This document shows, piece by piece, positions 63,243 through 64,000 of a stretch of DNA of 64,000 nt. Position 1 is the first letter of the stretch. The number at the start of each line of letters is the position of its first letter. Source of the DNA: Natranaerovirga pectinivora (lineage in GTDB: Bacteria > Bacillota > Clostridia > Lachnospirales > DSM-24629); NCBI RefSeq assembly GCF_004342165.1, contig NZ_SMAL01000002.1:124001-188000 (forward strand), written 5' to 3'. A program made the position numbers and the translations under genes. Under the pieces are notes generated by a model, which was not told the DNA's origin, did not search any database, and saw nothing but the letters and a program-made list of their open reading frames with translations.

Positions 63243-64000
63243 ATGAAGTATAAATTTGACAAACATTATATAAAAATATCAATTCATATCATTATAACAG
63301 CAGTAATATTATATGGAATAATTTTTGCAATTAATAATATATCAACAATATTTGATTCACTAAAAAATATAGTATCGACGACCATAAATTTATTGGCGCC
63401 ATTAATTATTGGTTTAGTATTGGCTTATTTATTTGATCCTATCGTAAATTTCTATGATAGAAATATTTGTGATAAATTGCATTTCCATCTTAATAATAAG
63501 AAAAAGAGAAGAGTAAAAGTTAAAAAAACAAGATTAGCAGCTACTTCTTTAACATATATTACCATAATTGTTATTTTTATTATAGCTGGTTATGCTATAT
63601 CTTGGAATTTAAAGAATACTGATGGATTTAGAAATGTGGGTAATACAGTAGTGATTGTAGAAGAGTTTGTAAAAGGTTTTAATAATGTGGCTATTCAAGT
63701 ACAAGAAAAATTAAGTGATTTTGGATTGGTTAATCAAGGAGAAGAATTGGTGGACACAATTATTAGAACGGTTACTTCAGCTGTTCAGGCAATAGGAACT
63801 CAAGTTATTGGCTTTATAACAAAATTAGGTGGCTATGTAATAAGTATCGTTATAGGGATAGTCATTAGTTTCTACTTATTAATGGATAAAAAATATTTAT
63901 TAAATGGCTGGAATCGATCTATTAATGCCATATTACCAACTCGTACCTCAAAAGCTGTTAGAAACATATGGAAGGAAGCAGACTGGATATTGTCAGGCTA
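63243..64000 (+). CDS. AI-2E family transporter (PerM/YtvI-like), N-terminal part
   Basis: The frame opens at ATG 63243 after AAGGAGA and continues past the end of the window, so 252 residues are visible. It starts with a membrane helix (IHIIITAVILYGIIFAI), then NLLAPLIIGLVLAYLFDPIV, a basic loop (KKKRRVKVKKT), another helix and an amphipathic stretch, then SIVIGIVISFYLLMDKK, a family hallmark. AI-2E/PerM proteins include Na+/H+ antiporters and putative exporters; the substrate is unknown. Confidence 0.87.
   Translation, partial: MKYKFDKHYIKISIHIIITAVILYGIIFAINNISTIFDSLKNIVSTTINLLAPLIIGLVLAYLFDPIVNFYDRNICDKLHFHLNNKKKRRVKVKKTRLAATSLTYITIIVIFIIAGYAISWNLKNTDGFRNVGNTVVIVEEFVKGFNNVAIQVQEKLSDFGLVNQGEELVDTIIRTVTSAVQAIGTQVIGFITKLGGYVISIVIGIVISFYLLMDKKYLLNGWNRSINAILPTRTSKAVRNIWKEADWILSG

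Overview
The window is AT-rich DNA with Gram-positive features: strong AGGAGG-type ribosome binding sites, sigma-A-like promoters, many rho-independent terminators, and both purine and Mn2+ riboswitches. The gene content points to an anaerobic clostridium, probably on the Lachnospirales side. It includes electron-bifurcating-style FeS/flavin dehydrogenase subunits, archaeal-type PEP carboxylase, a clostridial-style SOD and an intracellular GH28 with a DhuI-like isomerase. Several Na+-coupled or osmolyte transporters (BCCT, two SSS symporters, NhaC) would suit a salt-tolerant or alkaliphilic pectin/chitin degrader; Natranaerovirga- or Vallitalea-like organisms would fit. That assignment is inference only. 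No rRNA, tRNA, CRISPR array, prophage or intact insertion sequence was seen.

Layout. 1-2.2 kb: the C-terminus of a LytTR regulator, then an ABC-2 exporter (ATPase and permease). 2.3-7.3 kb: a tightly packed four-gene operon with a CooC/MinD-type ATPase, a fold-III PLP enzyme resembling Y4yA/DAP decarboxylase, a fold-II PLP enzyme fused to rhodanese, and a SufS-like cysteine desulfurase. I cannot assign a known product to this operon, and it is the best candidate here for an undescribed pathway. 7.4-12.6 kb: BCCT transporter, MATE exporter, YuiF-like transporter, PpnP. 12.8-17.8 kb: a multi-subunit flavin/FeS amino- or imino-acid dehydrogenase (HcnABC/OoxAB-like) with an SSS symporter. 17.8-20.1 kb: purine salvage operon xpt plus NCS2 permease under a guanine-class riboswitch. 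20.4-23.1 kb: DbpA-like helicase, D-lactate dehydrogenase, YwbE.

23.1-31.8 kb: branched-chain amino acid synthesis (leuC-leuD, ilvD, divergent ilvB-ilvN), DUF2294 protein, archaeal-type PEP carboxylase. A 452-bp gap between leuD and ilvD contains an elaborate palindromic element. 31.9-39.7 kb: DUF4234/DUF2752 membrane proteins, secreted GH18 chitinase, TPR protein, DhuI-like isomerase, GNAT, intracellular GH28 polygalacturonase, DMT transporter. 39.7-40.0 kb: a decayed ABC ATPase remnant. 40.1-45.1 kb: tandem PP2C phosphatases and a large Cache-PAS-GGDEF-EAL protein. 45.1-50.8 kb: NhaC antiporter and an ABC exporter with a DesK/LuxR-type two-component system. 50.9-57.3 kb: SOD, amidase, Fbp-type Fe(III) ABC importer. 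57.4-64 kb: an Mn2+ riboswitch (yybP-ykoY) upstream of a GDT1-family Mn exporter with an unusual Cys-rich tail, an MCP, a lipid kinase, PutP, and the start of an AI-2E-family protein.

Functional links visible in the DNA are these. The guanine riboswitch controls purine salvage, and the Mn riboswitch controls Mn export. A Fur-like box sits in a hairpin at the iron transporter promoter. The DhuI-GH28 pair suits oligogalacturonide use. PutP and the dehydrogenase cluster may both serve amino/imino-acid catabolism, which is inference.
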